DNA of 44,059 bases from assembly GCA_027021615.1 (NCBI GenBank), contig JALUTY010000046.1, positions 1 through 44,059 of the forward strand. The letters run 5' to 3'. Below, piece after piece: positions 13,227 through 21,469 of the stretch (within the stretch, counting starts at the first letter, position 1; the number at the start of each line of letters is the position of its first letter). Source of the stretch: a bacterium (GTDB taxonomy: Bacteria > Desulfobacterota > Deferrisomatia > Deferrisomatales > Deferrisomataceae). Both the position numbers and the translations under genes were made by a program. Under the pieces are notes generated by a model that saw only the letters and a program-made list of their open reading frames with translations, made no database searches and was not told where the DNA came from.

Positions 13227-15110
13227 ATGTCCTCCCGTCTCCGCTTCCTCCCCGAGGCCCCCGACGGCCCCGACGACCGGTTCGACGTGGTGCTCGTGAC
13301 CGGCGACGCCTACGTGGACCACCCCGCCTTCGGTGCGGCCCTGGTAGGCCGGTACCTGGAGAGCCTGGGGTTCCGGGTGGGCATCCTGGCCCAGCCCGAC
13401 TGGACCCGGCCCGACGACTTCCGTCGCTTCGGCCGGCCCCGGCTGTTCTTCGGGGTGACCGCCGGAAACCTGGACTCGGCCGTGGCCCACTTCACCCCGG
13501 ACCGCAGGCGGCGCAAGCGCGACGCGTACGCCCCCGGGGGCCGGCCCGGCCGCCGGCCCGACCGCGCCACGGTGGTGTACGCCCAGCGGTGCAAGGAGGC
13601 GTTTCCCGACGTGCCCGTGGTGCTGGGAGGGATCGAGGCGAGCCTCCGGCGGCTGGCCCACTACGACTACGTGGAGGACCGGGTGCGCCGGTCGGTCCTG
13701 GTGGACGCCAAGGCCGACTTCCTGGTCTACGGCATGGGGGAGCGGGCCGTGCGCGCCCTGGCCGAGGGCCTGGCGGCCGGGCAGCCCCCGGAGGCCCTGC
13801 GGCGGGTGGCGGGCCTGGCCTACCGCACCCCGGCCCCGCCGACCGGAGAGGGGACGCTGGAGCTGCCCCCTTTCGAGGCCGCGGCCGAGAGCCCGGAGGG
13901 GTTCTTCCGCTACTTCCGGGAGCTGGACCGGGCCCTGCGGCAACCCGATCCGCCGGTGCTGGTGCAGCGCCACGGATCCCTGGCCGTGGTGGTGAACCCT
14001 CCGGCCGCTCCGCTCACCCCGGAGGAGCTGGACGGCCTGTATCAGCTGCCGTTCACCCGGGGGTATCCGCAGCGGTACGAGCGCGAGGGCGGGGTGCCGG
14101 CCCTGGAGACGGTGCGGTTCTCGGTGGTGACCCACCGGGGGTGCTACGGCGGCTGCTCGTTCTGCGCCCTGGCGGCCCACCAGGGCAAGGGCATCGTGAG
14201 CCGCCCCCCCGAGGGCGTCGTGCGGGAGGTCCGGAGGCTCACGAAGCATCCGGACTTCCGGGGCACCATCACCGACCTGGGGGGCCCCACCGCCAACATG
14301 TACGGCACCGGGTGCGCGCGGGCCGGCCCCGGGCGGTTCGCCTGCGACCGGCCCAGCTGCCTGGTGCCCGAGGTGTGCCCCCACCTGGAGACCGGGGGGC
14401 GGGCCTACCTCCAGCTCCTGCGGGGCGTGCGGCGGATCTCGGGGGTGAAGCACGTGTTCGTGGCCTCGGGCCTGCGCCACGACCTGCTCCTTCAACCCAA
14501 CCAGCGCCGGCTGTTCCGGGAGATCGTGGCCCACCACGTGGGCGGGCAGATGAAGGTGGCCCCGGAGCATGTGGCCAACCGGGTGCTCCGGCTGATGGAG
14601 AAGCCGGGCCGCCGTACCTGGAAGGAGTTCCAGGAGGCCTTCGGCCGGATCCGGCGGGACCTGGACCGGCCCGTGTACCTGATCCCGTACCTGATGACCG
14701 GCCACCCGGGGTGCGATCTGACCGACGGCCTGGACCTGGTCTGGTTCGTCCGGGACCTGGGCCGGTTCGCGGAGCAGGTGCAGGACTTCACGCCCACCCC
14801 CATGACCCGATCCACCTGCATGTACTGGACCGGCCGGGATCCGCTGAGGGGCGAGGAGGTGCCGGTGCCCCGGGGCCGGGACAAGCGGGCCCAGCGGGCC
14901 CTGGCCCAGTACCAGAGCCCCCGGAACCGGGAGTTCCTGATCCGCTATCTCGAGGAGGCCGGCCGGCCCGAGGTGCTCCGCAGGCTCTACGGCCCCGGGT
15001 ACAAGGCCCGGCCCCGATCCCGGCGGCCGGGCTTTGACTCCCGTTCCAAACGCTGTGATACTAGAGGCCGTCGGTTCCCCCGGAAACCCAGGAGCGAGGA
15101 GTCCCCATGA
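13227..15110 (+). CDS. ygiQ: YgiQ-family radical SAM protein
   Basis: A 627-residue member of the YgiQ (UPF0313) family. It has an N-terminal B12-binding-like region ([54 protein letters not shown]), then the SAM cluster motif CYGGCSFC (C306, C310, C313) in [20 protein letters not shown]. Further cysteines occur in [18 protein letters not shown]. The biochemical reaction of YgiQ is not established. The ATG at 13227 is chosen over a longer frame that starts inside the preceding gap; its ribosome site, GAGG, is only moderate. The stop overlaps the ATG of the XRE-cupin gene (ATGA). The C-terminal 30 residues are basic and arginine-rich, probably disordered. Confidence 0.92.
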   Translation: MSSRLRFLPEAPDGPDDRFDVVLVTGDAYVDHPAFGAALVGRYLESLGFRVGILAQPDWTRPDDFRRFGRPRLFFGVTAGNLDSAVAHFTPDRRRRKRDAYAPGGRPGRRPDRATVVYAQRCKEAFPDVPVVLGGIEASLRRLAHYDYVEDRVRRSVLVDAKADFLVYGMGERAVRALAEGLAAGQPPEALRRVAGLAYRTPAPPTGEGTLELPPFEAAAESPEGFFRYFRELDRALRQPDPPVLVQRHGSLAVVVNPPAAPLTPEELDGLYQLPFTRGYPQRYEREGGVPALETVRFSVVTHRGCYGGCSFCALAAHQGKGIVSRPPEGVVREVRRLTKHPDFRGTITDLGGPTANMYGTGCARAGPGRFACDRPSCLVPEVCPHLETGGRAYLQLLRGVRRISGVKHVFVASGLRHDLLLQPNQRRLFREIVAHHVGGQMKVAPEHVANRVLRLMEKPGRRTWKEFQEAFGRIRRDLDRPVYLIPYLMTGHPGCDLTDGLDLVWFVRDLGRFAEQVQDFTPTPMTRSTCMYWTGRDPLRGEEVPVPRGRDKRAQRALAQYQSPRNREFLIRYLEEAGRPEVLRRLYGPGYKARPRSRRPGFDSRSKRCDTRGRRFPRKPRSEESP

Positions 15111-15670
15111 ACGTCGGAAAACGGATCCGGAGGATGCGGGAGGCCCAGGATCTGTCGCTGGCTCAGGTGGCCCAGATGACCGGGTTGAGCGAGGCCTATC
15201 TCCAGGCGGTGGAGGAGGGCACCGAGGTCCCGTCCATCGGCGCCGTGCTCAAGATCTCGCGGGCCCTGGGCTCGAAAATGGGCCAGCTCCTCCACGAGGC
15301 CGGCACCCGCTCCGACATCTTCAGCATCGTGCCGGCCGGCAACGGCACCACGGTGGACCGGTCGGTCCAGCGCACCGGCCAGGGGTACACCTACCTGAGC
15401 CTGGTGGCCCCCGACCTTCGGGGGCAGGGCATGGAGCCGTTTCTGGTGACCTTCGATCCCAAGGCGGCGAGCTCGATCCAGCCCATGGTCCACGAAGGCG
15501 AGGAGTTCCTCTACATCCTGTCGGGCACTGTGGAGCTCCTGTACGACGGTGAGACCTACACCCTGAAGAAGGGCGACAGCCTTTACATCGACTCCTCCCG
15601 CCCCCATGCTCTGCGGGGCATCGGCAAGACCCCCCCCCAGGCCCTCGCCGTGATCTTCAGCCGGGACTGA
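15107..15670 (+). CDS. XRE-cupin transcriptional regulator
   Basis: A 187-residue two-domain regulator. Residues 1-65 form an XRE-type helix-turn-helix ([40 protein letters not shown]). Residues 110-185 form a cupin_2 domain with [20 protein letters not shown] and the HALRG segment. Such proteins sense a small ligand, often a metabolic intermediate, through the cupin barrel. GGAGCGAGGAGTCCCC precedes the ATG, which overlaps the YgiQ stop, so it is co-translated with YgiQ. The target genes are unknown. A good intrinsic terminator follows at 15696-15730. Confidence 0.9.
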   Translation: MNVGKRIRRMREAQDLSLAQVAQMTGLSEAYLQAVEEGTEVPSIGAVLKISRALGSKMGQLLHEAGTRSDIFSIVPAGNGTTVDRSVQRTGQGYTYLSLVAPDLRGQGMEPFLVTFDPKAASSIQPMVHEGEEFLYILSGTVELLYDGETYTLKKGDSLYIDSSRPHALRGIGKTPPQALAVIFSRD

Positions 15671-15695
15671 TCCGGGCCTCCCCTTTCGTGCAGGG

Positions 15696-15730
15696 CGGGC
15701 GCGTTCCGGCAGGGGCGCGCCCGTTTTTTT
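15696..15730 (+). terminator. Intrinsic terminator after XRE-cupin gene
   Basis: CGGGCGCG (15696-15703) and CGCGCCCG (15716-15723) form an eight-pair stem with a 12-base loop, followed by seven T (15724-15730). This is the clearest textbook terminator in the window and ends the YgiQ/XRE-cupin transcript. Confidence 0.85.
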
Positions 15731-15842
15731 CTCTCCCCAGGGAGAGACGGGGCCGGCGGACGTCCCCCCATCCCCTCAAGCGGATCGGGAGGGGTGCCGT
15801 TATAGAAGCACGTTGTACGGCCATCCTCCTGCGGGAGCTTTC

Positions 15843-17987
15843 ATGGTCCGACTGCCTACCGCCTTTTCCTTGCGCCTCGCGGCGATCTTGGCCGCGGCCG
15901 TGGTCCTGGCCGAGATCGCCGAGGAAGGGTTCAAGCTCGTCTGGCCCGCGGCCTCCCCCGTTGTCTCCCAGGGGCTCCACATCCTTTTCGTGGCCGCTGC
16001 GGTCGCAGCCCTGGTGGAGACCGGGGTGGTCCGCCGGCTCCGGCGGGCCTTGGCCCAACAGCAGGAGGCGGAAAGCCGCTACCGCCTCTTGTTCGACGAG
16101 TCCCCCGTTCTGTGCTGCCTCACCCGAGACGACACCGGCCGGCCCGTGGTGGTAGACGCCAACCGGGCGTTCTGCCTCGCCGTGGGGCTCGACCACGACC
16201 GGGTCGTCGGCCAGTTCCTCGACCGATTCTACGACGAGGCCTCCCGCCGGGAGCTGCTCGAGGAAGGGGGGTACCGAAGGGCGTTGGAGGGAACGTTCAC
16301 CGAGGAGCCCCGCACCCTGATCGCCTCGGACGGTCGCGCCATTCCCACCGTGTTGAGGGCCAGACCGTTGAGCGATTCCGACGGCCGTGTATGGGGAACC
16401 CTGGCGGTGTACGTGGACCTCACCGAGAGGCTGCGGGCCGAGGAGTCCCTGGCTCGCCTCCACGCAGCCGTGGAAAACGCCGGGGAGATGGTCGTGCTCA
16501 CCGACCCCCAGGGGCGCATCACCTACGTGAATCCCGCGTTCGAGGTGGCGAGCGGGTGGCCCCGGGAGGAAGCCCTGGGCCGAACCATGGTGGAGCTGCT
16601 GGGTCCCGGTGAGCACCCGGGTGCCGACCAGGAGGCGATGCGACGCACCCTGGCCCAGGGTCACACCTGGAAGGGCTCGTTCGTTCGTCGCCGAAAAGGG
16701 GGAGGGCGGTTCGAGGTGGAGGCGACGATCTCCCCCATCCGGGATCGAGGTGACCGGGTGAGGGGGTACGTGGCCATCGAGCGTGACGTCACCCGGGAAC
16801 GGCGGCTCGAGCGGACCCTGCGGCGTGCTCGCCGGCTCGAGACCCTGGGGCAGCTGGCCGGGGCCGTGGCCCACGACTTCAACAACTTCCTCACCGTGAT
16901 CTTGGGCCAGGCGGAGATCCTCGAGCGCAACCCCGAGCTCCCGGCCGGAGACAAAGACCGGGTGGACCGGATCCGGGAGGCGGCCGAGCGGGCGGCCGAC
17001 CTCACCTCCCAGCTCCTGGCCTTCGGCCGCCGTCAGCCCGTGCATCCCCGCGTGGTGGGGCTGAACGACCTGGTCCGAAACCACCAGAAGATGGTCCGAA
17101 AGCTCGTGGGCGAAGCGGTTCGGGTAGAGGTGTCGCTGGATCCTGACGCCGGCCTGGTGCGGGTGGACCCCACCCGGTTCGCCCAGGTCCTTCTGAACCT
17201 GGCGGCCAACGCCCGCGACGCCATGCCCGGGGGCGGCACGCTTGCCATCCGCACCGGTCGGGCCCAGAGCCGTGAAGGGCCCCCCGAGGCCGTGCTCACC
17301 GTGGTGGACACCGGGATCGGGATGGACGAGGAGACCCGAGGCCAGATCTTCGAGCCGTTCTTCACCACCAAAGGCCCCGACCGGGGCACCGGCCTGGGCC
17401 TGGCCACCGTGTACGGCATCGTCGCCCAGGCCGGGGGATGCATCGAGGTGAACAGCGGGCCGGGCCAGGGGGCCCGGTTCGAGATCCGGCTGCCGGCCGT
17501 GGACGAGGCAGAACACGAGTCAGACGGCCCGGAGATCCCGAGCCAGGACGTGCCCAGAGGAAAAGGACAAAGGATCCTGCTCGTGGACGACGACCCGGCC
17601 GTGGGTCAGGTGGCGGCCGAGACCTTGGAAGGGCTCGGGTACCGGGTCGTTCGGGCCGACGGGCCAGGGGAGGCCCTGCTCGCGGCCGAGGGAGAAGGGT
17701 GGGCGATCGACCTGCTTCTCACCGACGTGCGCATGCCCCTTATGGACGGGGTCACCCTGGCGTCCCGGCTCTCGGAACGGAAGCCCGGGCTCCCGGTGGT
17801 GTTCATGTCGGGCCACACCGGCGGGCAAGAGCTGGCGCCGGGGTCGGTGTTCGTGGCCAAGCCGTTCCGCTCGGCAGCCCTGGCCCGGGCCGTACAGCGG
17901 GCTCTGCAGGGTGCGGGAAAAACCTCTCAAGGGACCACAGCCCTCACCGCGCCACCCGAAACGTCGGACCGCTCACGGCCGGGATGA
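15843..17987 (+). CDS. Membrane-anchored PAS hybrid histidine kinase
   Basis: A 714-residue hybrid sensor kinase. Two hydrophobic segments (about residues 11-25 and 43-58) anchor it in the membrane. A coiled linker leads to two PAS domains (about 78-195 and 205-325; the second has [19 protein letters not shown]). The phospho-acceptor is H344 in [18 protein letters not shown], followed by the ATPase domain ([39 protein letters not shown]). A C-terminal receiver has DDD near its start and D628 in [13 protein letters not shown]. The H-box of DFNN type is common among delta-proteobacterial kinases. The ATG at 15843 is chosen with GGGAG upstream. Its last 44 bases overlap the convergent acetyltransferase gene. 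The signal and output are unknown. Confidence 0.9.
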   Translation: MVRLPTAFSLRLAAILAAAVVLAEIAEEGFKLVWPAASPVVSQGLHILFVAAAVAALVETGVVRRLRRALAQQQEAESRYRLLFDESPVLCCLTRDDTGRPVVVDANRAFCLAVGLDHDRVVGQFLDRFYDEASRRELLEEGGYRRALEGTFTEEPRTLIASDGRAIPTVLRARPLSDSDGRVWGTLAVYVDLTERLRAEESLARLHAAVENAGEMVVLTDPQGRITYVNPAFEVASGWPREEALGRTMVELLGPGEHPGADQEAMRRTLAQGHTWKGSFVRRRKGGGRFEVEATISPIRDRGDRVRGYVAIERDVTRERRLERTLRRARRLETLGQLAGAVAHDFNNFLTVILGQAEILERNPELPAGDKDRVDRIREAAERAADLTSQLLAFGRRQPVHPRVVGLNDLVRNHQKMVRKLVGEAVRVEVSLDPDAGLVRVDPTRFAQVLLNLAANARDAMPGGGTLAIRTGRAQSREGPPEAVLTVVDTGIGMDEETRGQIFEPFFTTKGPDRGTGLGLATVYGIVAQAGGCIEVNSGPGQGARFEIRLPAVDEAEHESDGPEIPSQDVPRGKGQRILLVDDDPAVGQVAAETLEGLGYRVVRADGPGEALLAAEGEGWAIDLLLTDVRMPLMDGVTLASRLSERKPGLPVVFMSGHTGGQELAPGSVFVAKPFRSAALARAVQRALQGAGKTSQGTTALTAPPETSDRSRPG

Positions 17988-18576
17988 ACCGGCGGCCCAC
18001 GGCCGTGAAAGGGGGGTACCACGCCAGGTCCGGCAATGGGACCCCCAGGTAGCGGGCTGCCTCGGTCAGGATCCTCCGGCCCAAACCCGTGCGGCGGTAC
18101 CGCGGGGCCACCCAGAGAAAGTCCACGGACCAGGCCGTGCCCTTCCCCGGCTCCCGCGCCCGCCACCCTTTGCGAGGGGCCACGCCGTCGGGCTCCACGC
18201 CCTCCACCCACTCGGCCACGGCCTCCACCGGTCGGAGGGCCAGCAGGAACACCCCGGCCAGCCGCGCCCCCCGGTACCCCAGGAACCCGTGGGTCTTGAG
18301 CTCCGGCGGTTCCCTCAGGGAGTAGGGGGATCCGGTGTACCCCATCTCCCGGGCCCCGATCCGAGCGATCTCCTCCACCCTGCGGCGCTGCGTCCGGGGC
18401 GCGCCCGGCGCCACCACCGTGACCCGCAGCCCGTCGCCCTGCCACAGCACCCGCTCCCCCGCCAGGGGACGGCGGGGGAGGCCCCGGGTGACCCGGTCGT
18501 GAAGCCTGCGGTGGCGGGCCGTATCGGCCGGGGCGTCGGGATCGTACCGGGTGTGGCACACGCGGCACCAGGCCAC
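17944..18576 (-). CDS. Eco1/ESCO-like zinc-finger GNAT acetyltransferase
   Basis: A 210-residue protein with the layout of the eukaryotic cohesin acetyltransferase Eco1/ESCO. The N-terminus has a finger C4-x2-C7-x14-H22-x3-H26 with the same spacing and an aspartate/alanine-rich loop before the histidines. A central region ([28 protein letters not shown]) follows. The C-terminal GNAT core is [22 protein letters not shown] (149-170), with RRTGLG as acetyl-CoA loop. It is followed by [14 protein letters not shown] and PTFRVAR, paralleling the ESCO block AFSDPT-DGKLFA and the FLVY end. The GTG at 18574-18576, six bases past the alanine dehydrogenase stop with GGAG upstream, fits best. Bacteria lack cohesin of that kind, so the substrate is unknown; a chromosome-linked or small-molecule target is open. 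Family placement is by motif reading. Confidence 0.7.
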   Translation of the reverse strand: MAWCRVCHTRYDPDAPADTARHRRLHDRVTRGLPRRPLAGERVLWQGDGLRVTVVAPGAPRTQRRRVEEIARIGAREMGYTGSPYSLREPPELKTHGFLGYRGARLAGVFLLALRPVEAVAEWVEGVEPDGVAPRKGWRAREPGKGTAWSVDFLWVAPRYRRTGLGRRILTEAARYLGVPLPDLAWYPPFTAVGRRFIPAVSGPTFRVAR

Positions 18577-18581
18577 GGCCC

Positions 18582-19694
18582 TTACTCCAGCAGCCGCTCC
18601 AGGGGGGTCCAATCCAGGCCGAACGCCTCGGCCACGGGCCGGCAGGTGACGTGGCCGTCCCAGGTGTTCACGCCCTTGGCAAGGCTCGGGTCGGCCCGGA
18701 GGGCCTCCTCCACGCCGGAAGCGAGCTTGCGGCAGTAGGGCAGGGTCACGTTGGTCAGGGCGTAGGTGCTGGTCATCGGCACCGAGCCCGGGATGTTGGG
18801 CACGCAGTAGTGGATCACCCCCTCCTCCTCGTACACCGGGTCGGAGTGGGAGGTGGGCCGGCTCGTCTCGCTCACCCCGCCCTGATCGATGGCCACGTCC
18901 ACGAACACGCTGCCCCGCTTCATGCCCTGCAGGATCTCCCGGTCCACGAGCCGGGGGGCCTTGGCCCCGGGCACCAGGACCGCCCCCACCAGCATGTCGC
19001 AGCTGGCCGCGGCCTCGCGCACGTTCCGGCGGTTGGACATGAGGGTCACCACCTTGCCGTCGAACACGTCGTCGATGTAGGAGAGCCGGGCGTGGTTGAT
19101 GTCGACGATGACCACCTCGGCCCCCAGCCCGTAGGCCACCTTGGCTGCGTTGATGCCCACCGCGCCGCCCCCGATGATCACGATGCGGCCGTGCTTGGTG
19201 CCCGGCACCCCGCCCAGCAGGATGCCCATGCCCCCCTTCTCCCGCTGGAGGAACGCCGCGCCCAGCTGTACCGCCATCTTCCCGGCCACCTGGCTCATGG
19301 GGGCCAGGAGCGGCAGGCTCCCGTCACCGAGCTGGATCGTCTCGTAGGCCACGGCCCGGATCCGGCGCTCCAGGAGCACCCGCCCCAGCTCCGGCAGGGG
19401 CGCCAGGTGCAGGAACGTGAACAGGATCTGGCCCTCCTGGAGCAGGTCGTACTCCTCGGGCAGGGGCTCCTTGACCTTCATCACCAGGTCCGCGGCCTCC
19501 CACACCTCCCGGGCCGAGGAGGCGATGCGGGCGCCGGCCGAGACGAACTCGTCGTCGGAGATGCCGCTCCCCAGGCCCGCACCGGTCTCGATCAGCACGG
19601 TGTGGCCGTCGCGGGTGAGCTCCTCCACACCCGACGGCACGACGCCCACCCGGTACTCGTTGTTCTTTCGCTCCTTGGGTACCCCAACGATCAT
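18582..19694 (-). CDS. ald: Alanine dehydrogenase
   Basis: A 370-residue NAD-dependent alanine dehydrogenase, which interconverts L-alanine with pyruvate and ammonia. It opens with MIVGVPKERKNNEYRVGVVP, including the substrate-binding R15 and the lysine further on in DLVMKVKEPLPEEY. The Rossmann core has GRIVIIGGGAVGINAAKVAYGLGAEV, and the C-terminal half has VDVAIDQGG and HYCVPNIPGSVPMTST, all family hallmarks. Length is standard. The ATG at 19692-19694 follows AAGGAGGCGCC. The Eco1-like gene starts six bases downstream and probably shares its transcript. No regulator binding site was recognised in the gap to MsrP. Confidence 0.95.
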   Translation of the reverse strand: MIVGVPKERKNNEYRVGVVPSGVEELTRDGHTVLIETGAGLGSGISDDEFVSAGARIASSAREVWEAADLVMKVKEPLPEEYDLLQEGQILFTFLHLAPLPELGRVLLERRIRAVAYETIQLGDGSLPLLAPMSQVAGKMAVQLGAAFLQREKGGMGILLGGVPGTKHGRIVIIGGGAVGINAAKVAYGLGAEVVIVDINHARLSYIDDVFDGKVVTLMSNRRNVREAAASCDMLVGAVLVPGAKAPRLVDREILQGMKRGSVFVDVAIDQGGVSETSRPTSHSDPVYEEEGVIHYCVPNIPGSVPMTSTYALTNVTLPYCRKLASGVEEALRADPSLAKGVNTWDGHVTCRPVAEAFGLDWTPLERLLE

Positions 19695-19906
19695 GGCGCC
19701 TCCTTGGACGTCCTCCCAAGCCCCTGGGGGGCCGGGCAACGAAGAATGTAACCCTATCTGGCACCGGACAGCTCCGGCGTGGGCAGGGGGCCCGGTTTCG
19801 GCCGCCTACCATACCCCAACCGGTCCCCGCAGCCAACCGGCCCGGCTTGCCCGGCCGACCGGCCGTGGTAGGGTGGGTGAGGCTGTTGGCTTCTTCGGAG
19901 GAACCC
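19695..19906. other. Divergent gap between ald and msrP
   Basis: The gap holds the promoters for alanine dehydrogenase (minus) and MsrP (plus). I could not pick convincing -35/-10 pairs, and no repeat or small gene is evident. GGAGGAACCC at its right end is the MsrP ribosome site. Confidence 0.3.
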
Positions 19907-20767
19907 GTGCTGCTTCGCCTTCCATCCCGCTCCGTCACTCCCGAAAGGGTCTGGGCCGACCGCAGGCGGTTCCTGGCCCGGCTGGGGTTTCAGGGTCTCG
20001 GGGTCTGGAGCCTGCTGACCGGGTCGGGGTGGGGGCTCGATCTGCCTCCTCCGACCGGCTCCATCACTCCCGAGGCCTCTGCCACCCGGTTCAACAACTT
20101 CTACGAGTTCACCTCGGACAAGCGCCGGGTGTGGCGGGAGGTGGCGGCCCTGCAGACCCGTCCGTGGGCGGTGGAGATCACGGGGCTCGTGGCCAAGCCC
20201 CGTATCGTGGACGTCGGGGACCTGGTACGGCGGCTGGGTACCGTGGACCGGGTGTACCGCCACCGGTGCGTGGAGGGGTGGTCGGCCGTGATCCCCTGGA
20301 CCGGCATCCCCCTGCGCACCTTGGTGGACCGGGCCCAACCCCTGGGCTCGGCCCGGTATGCGGCGTTCACCGCGTTCCTCGCCCCGGAGGCGGCCCCGGG
20401 CCAGGCCCGGCATCCGGACTGGCCCTGGCCTTACACCGAGGGCCTCACCCTGGCCGAGGCCAGAAACCCGCTTGCCCTCCTGGCCACCGGCGCCTACGGC
20501 AAATCCCTGGCCAAGCCGCTGGGAGCTCCGATCCGCCTGGTGGTGCCGTGGAAGTACGGCTTCAAGAGCATCAAGGGCATCGTCCGGATCTCGTTCACCG
20601 AGGCCCGGCCCGCCACCTTCTGGACCACCCTGGCACCCGGCGTGTACGGGTTCCGCTCCAACGTGGCCGGCGGAGACCAGGAGTGGCGGATCGACACGGG
20701 GGAGCGCCAACCCACCCCGCGGCTCAACGGGTACGGACCTTGGGTTGCGTACCTGTACGGGGGCTGA
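19907..20767 (+). CDS. msrP: MsrP, molybdopterin methionine sulfoxide reductase catalytic subunit
   Basis: A 286-residue homologue of MsrP (YedY). It begins with a Tat signal: the twin-arginine RRRFLARLGF (19-28) then a hydrophobic stretch. The mature enzyme has FNNFYEFTSDK, RPWAVEITGLVAKPR and the molybdenum ligand C121 in YRHRCVEGWSAVIPWTG. The C-terminal end (YGFKSIKGIVRI and RLNGYGPWVAYLYGG) is also typical. MsrP repairs oxidised methionine in periplasmic proteins and takes electrons from the haem membrane protein MsrQ, for which no gene lies nearby in this window. The GTG at 19907 is chosen for its GGAGG site. A quinol-linked electron donor elsewhere in the genome is expected. Confidence 0.95.
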   Translation: MLLRLPSRSVTPERVWADRRRFLARLGFQGLGVWSLLTGSGWGLDLPPPTGSITPEASATRFNNFYEFTSDKRRVWREVAALQTRPWAVEITGLVAKPRIVDVGDLVRRLGTVDRVYRHRCVEGWSAVIPWTGIPLRTLVDRAQPLGSARYAAFTAFLAPEAAPGQARHPDWPWPYTEGLTLAEARNPLALLATGAYGKSLAKPLGAPIRLVVPWKYGFKSIKGIVRISFTEARPATFWTTLAPGVYGFRSNVAGGDQEWRIDTGERQPTPRLNGYGPWVAYLYGG

Positions 20768-20896
20768 GCACAACCTCCGTGATTACGGGTAGACATATTT
20801 ACTCCCTTGCCGCAGGGGAACCCCCGGCTGCCCTGCCAGATGCTCCATCCTCCCGAGCGTCCGGGATGCGGAGCCGCGCCGGAAAGGGGGTGCATC
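20768..20896 (+). promoter_or_regulatory. Leader of the response-regulator/kinase/glycosidase genes
   Basis: This gap is more AT-rich around ATTACGGGTAGACATATTTAC (20781-20801) than its surroundings, and is the likely promoter for the next three plus-strand genes. CCGT-GATT-ACGG (20778-20789) could form a small stem ending MsrP. No firm -35/-10 pair could be assigned. Confidence 0.3.
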
Positions 20897-21469
20897 TTGG
20901 TCCCGACTCCCCGAGACCCTGCCGCCACCTTGGTGGCCGACGACGACCGGACGATCCGGGCCATGGCGGTTCCTGTGTTGGGCCGCCACGGGTGGCGGGT
21001 GACGGAGGCCGAGAACGGCCGTGAGGCGGTGGATCGGTCCGTGGTCGATCCCCTCGACCTGGTGATCCTCGACGGCGTGATGCCCGAGATGAACGGGTTT
21101 GAGGCCTGCGGCAGGATCCGCGCCCTGCCCAAGGGCGACACCGGCCCGATCCTGTTCGTGGCCGCCCTGGACGACTCCGAGAGCGTGGACCGGGCCTCTG
21201 GGGCCGGGGCCAGCGAGTACGTGAACAAGCCCTTCCACGGGGCCGTGCTGGAGCGCCGGGCCCAGGACCTGGTCCGGCTCCATCGCTCCGAGCGACTGCT
21301 CCAGATCGAACAGGCCCGGGTGTTGGTGCGGGCCGAGGGGTGGGGAGGCCCGGTGAGGCTGTGGGTGGAGGACAACGGCCCCCTGGAGAGCTGGGAGGCT
21401 CGGATCCAGGAGATCGCCACGGAGCGGGGCCGGCTCCGGGGCCGCCTGACCCAGGAGGGGAAGCCATGA
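20897..21469 (+). CDS. Single-domain response regulator
   Basis: A 190-residue response regulator starting at TTG (20897-20899), after GGAAAGGGGG; an ATG further upstream (20840) has no ribosome site. The receiver has the acidic pocket ADDD (14-17), the phospho-acceptor D59 in LVILDGVMPEMNG, and the conserved lysine in EYVNKPFHG. After the receiver (to about residue 125) there is only a charged helical tail and no DNA-binding domain, so it probably relays phosphate or binds a protein partner. Its stop overlaps the ATG of the following hybrid kinase (ATGA), making them a coupled pair. Confidence 0.85.
   Translation: MVPTPRDPAATLVADDDRTIRAMAVPVLGRHGWRVTEAENGREAVDRSVVDPLDLVILDGVMPEMNGFEACGRIRALPKGDTGPILFVAALDDSESVDRASGAGASEYVNKPFHGAVLERRAQDLVRLHRSERLLQIEQARVLVRAEGWGGPVRLWVEDNGPLESWEARIQEIATERGRLRGRLTQEGKP

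Noticed and set aside
13083-14705. A 540-codon frame opposite YgiQ
   Set aside because: It is a shadow of the well-supported YgiQ gene and has a histidine/glycine/proline-rich composition with no motif.
19741-19790. Sigma-54 site TGGCAC before msrP
   Set aside because: The spacing between GG and the next GC is nine, not ten, and the rest does not match.
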